Part shown: piece after piece, positions 12,664 to 12,969 of the stretch | How positions within the stretch are numbered: the first letter of the stretch is position 1 | Layout: every line of letters starts with the position of its first letter | Notes under the pieces: model-generated | Database searches by the model: none | Told to the model about the DNA's origin: nothing | Seen by the model: the letters and a program-made list of their open reading frames with translations, nothing else | Position numbers and translations under genes: made by a program | Assembly: GCA_003696875.1 (NCBI GenBank) | Contig: RFHL01001298.1 | Span: 1 to 12,969 of the forward strand | Reading direction: 5' to 3' | DNA from: Bacteroidota bacterium | GTDB taxonomy: Bacteria > Bacteroidota > Bacteroidia > J057 | DNA: 12,969 nucleotides

Positions 12664-12969
12664 TCATCCGTAGGTCAGGGCGGCGCAGTATTGCCGCCAC
12701 AGGGCCACCTTGGGTGGCGGCAGGTCGCCCGTCCAGTCCGGTTGCCCTGCTTCCGGCACGACGGTTTCCTGTACCGGGGCTTCCGGGGGCAAAGTAGCCA
12801 TCAGGCTTTGCAGGCTGAAGGCGGGCACCACTTCCTGTGGCTGGTCCAGTTGGAGACTGATTTGCTCGGTCTCACAGCAGTCGGGGGCCTGCAGGCGGCA
12901 GTGGGCCCCGGCGGGCAGGGCCTCTTCCTCTTCCCAATAGCAGCAGCCGTCTTCTGTCGAAGCATACAG
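12664..12969 (-). CDS. HYC_CC_PP-type Cys-rich protein (C-terminal part)
   Basis: The 5' end lies beyond the window edge, so only the last 101 residues are seen. Counted from the edge, the visible cysteines are C9-C10, C24, C31-C32 and C95. The pattern DGCC, a single Cys, DCC, a Pro-rich stretch (LPPPK at about 83-87) and a final Arg-x-x-Cys matches the small Bacteroidota family called HYC_CC_PP. These proteins are usually exported and have no assigned biochemistry known to me. Paired cysteines next to copper genes suggest metal binding. The stop at 12664-12666 is 82 bases before the HMA start, with the nested palindrome between. The Met visible within the fragment is unlikely to be the start, because the conserved cysteines lie before it. 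Confidence 0.75.
   Translation of the reverse strand: MYASTEDGCCYWEEEEALPAGAHCRLQAPDCCETEQISLQLDQPQEVVPAFSLQSLMATLPPEAPVQETVVPEAGQPDWTGDLPPPKVALWRQYCAALTYG

Noticed and set aside
1..12969. CRISPR arrays, tRNA or rRNA genes, and a copper regulator
   Set aside because: I looked for regularly spaced repeats, tRNA-like clover patterns and regulator domains and saw none. The only tandem repeat is the short hexamer at the copB start.

Overview
The window most likely comes from a Bacteroidota chromosome or large accessory element. Three things point there: a copper/silver efflux operon of the Bacteroidota type (HMA protein, TonB-dependent receptor, CusA, CusC, CusB with a C-terminal DUF3347, stand-alone DUF3347 lipoprotein, CPH-type ATPase), a HYC_CC_PP-type protein, and a TonB-receptor C-terminus typical of the phylum. 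GC is about 50-60% by eye, which would suit a Saprospiria-like lineage, but that finer placement is a guess.

Left part (1-1323, + strand). The tail of an upstream gene ends at 41. It is followed by an overlapping pair: a helical 132-aa protein (136-534) and an HNH endonuclease (527-964). Downstream are weak traces of a small membrane ORF and a good hairpin (1285-1306).

Boundary (1384-1748). Between the + strand genes and the convergent - strand operon lies a 189-bp element with 16-bp perfect terminal inverted repeats. Nested inside it is an intergenic palindrome whose core motif is of a kind seen in Bacteroidota genomes. Its right end supplies the stop codon of a tiny membrane ORF.

Right part (1749-12969, - strand, read right to left). 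The order is: HYC_CC_PP-type Cys-rich protein (cut by the window edge), secreted HMA protein with CGMC, a collapsed TonB-dependent receptor pseudogene, cusA (RND pump), cusC (TolC-like), cusB (periplasmic adaptor with metal-binding N-terminal motif and C-terminal DUF3347), DUF3347 lipoprotein, a 564-bp structured gap, and copB (P1B ATPase with CPH). The ATPase would move copper or silver out of the cytoplasm. CusCBA would move periplasmic metal across the outer membrane. The HMA and DUF3347 proteins are likely periplasmic or membrane-tethered metal carriers or sinks. No regulator gene is visible in the window.

Most notable: (1) the TonB receptor is reduced to its signal peptide joined in frame to its last ~90 residues, with an amber stop; (2) cusB changes base composition sharply at its DUF3347 part, which resembles the neighbouring stand-alone DUF3347 gene; (3) several nested inverted repeats sit at gene boundaries in the operon, including a 69-bp double palindrome directly upstream of the HMA gene and a 57-bp imperfect palindrome in the gap before copB. 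I found no clearly new system. The transport machinery is a known type, and the novelty lies in the remnants and the palindromic elements.
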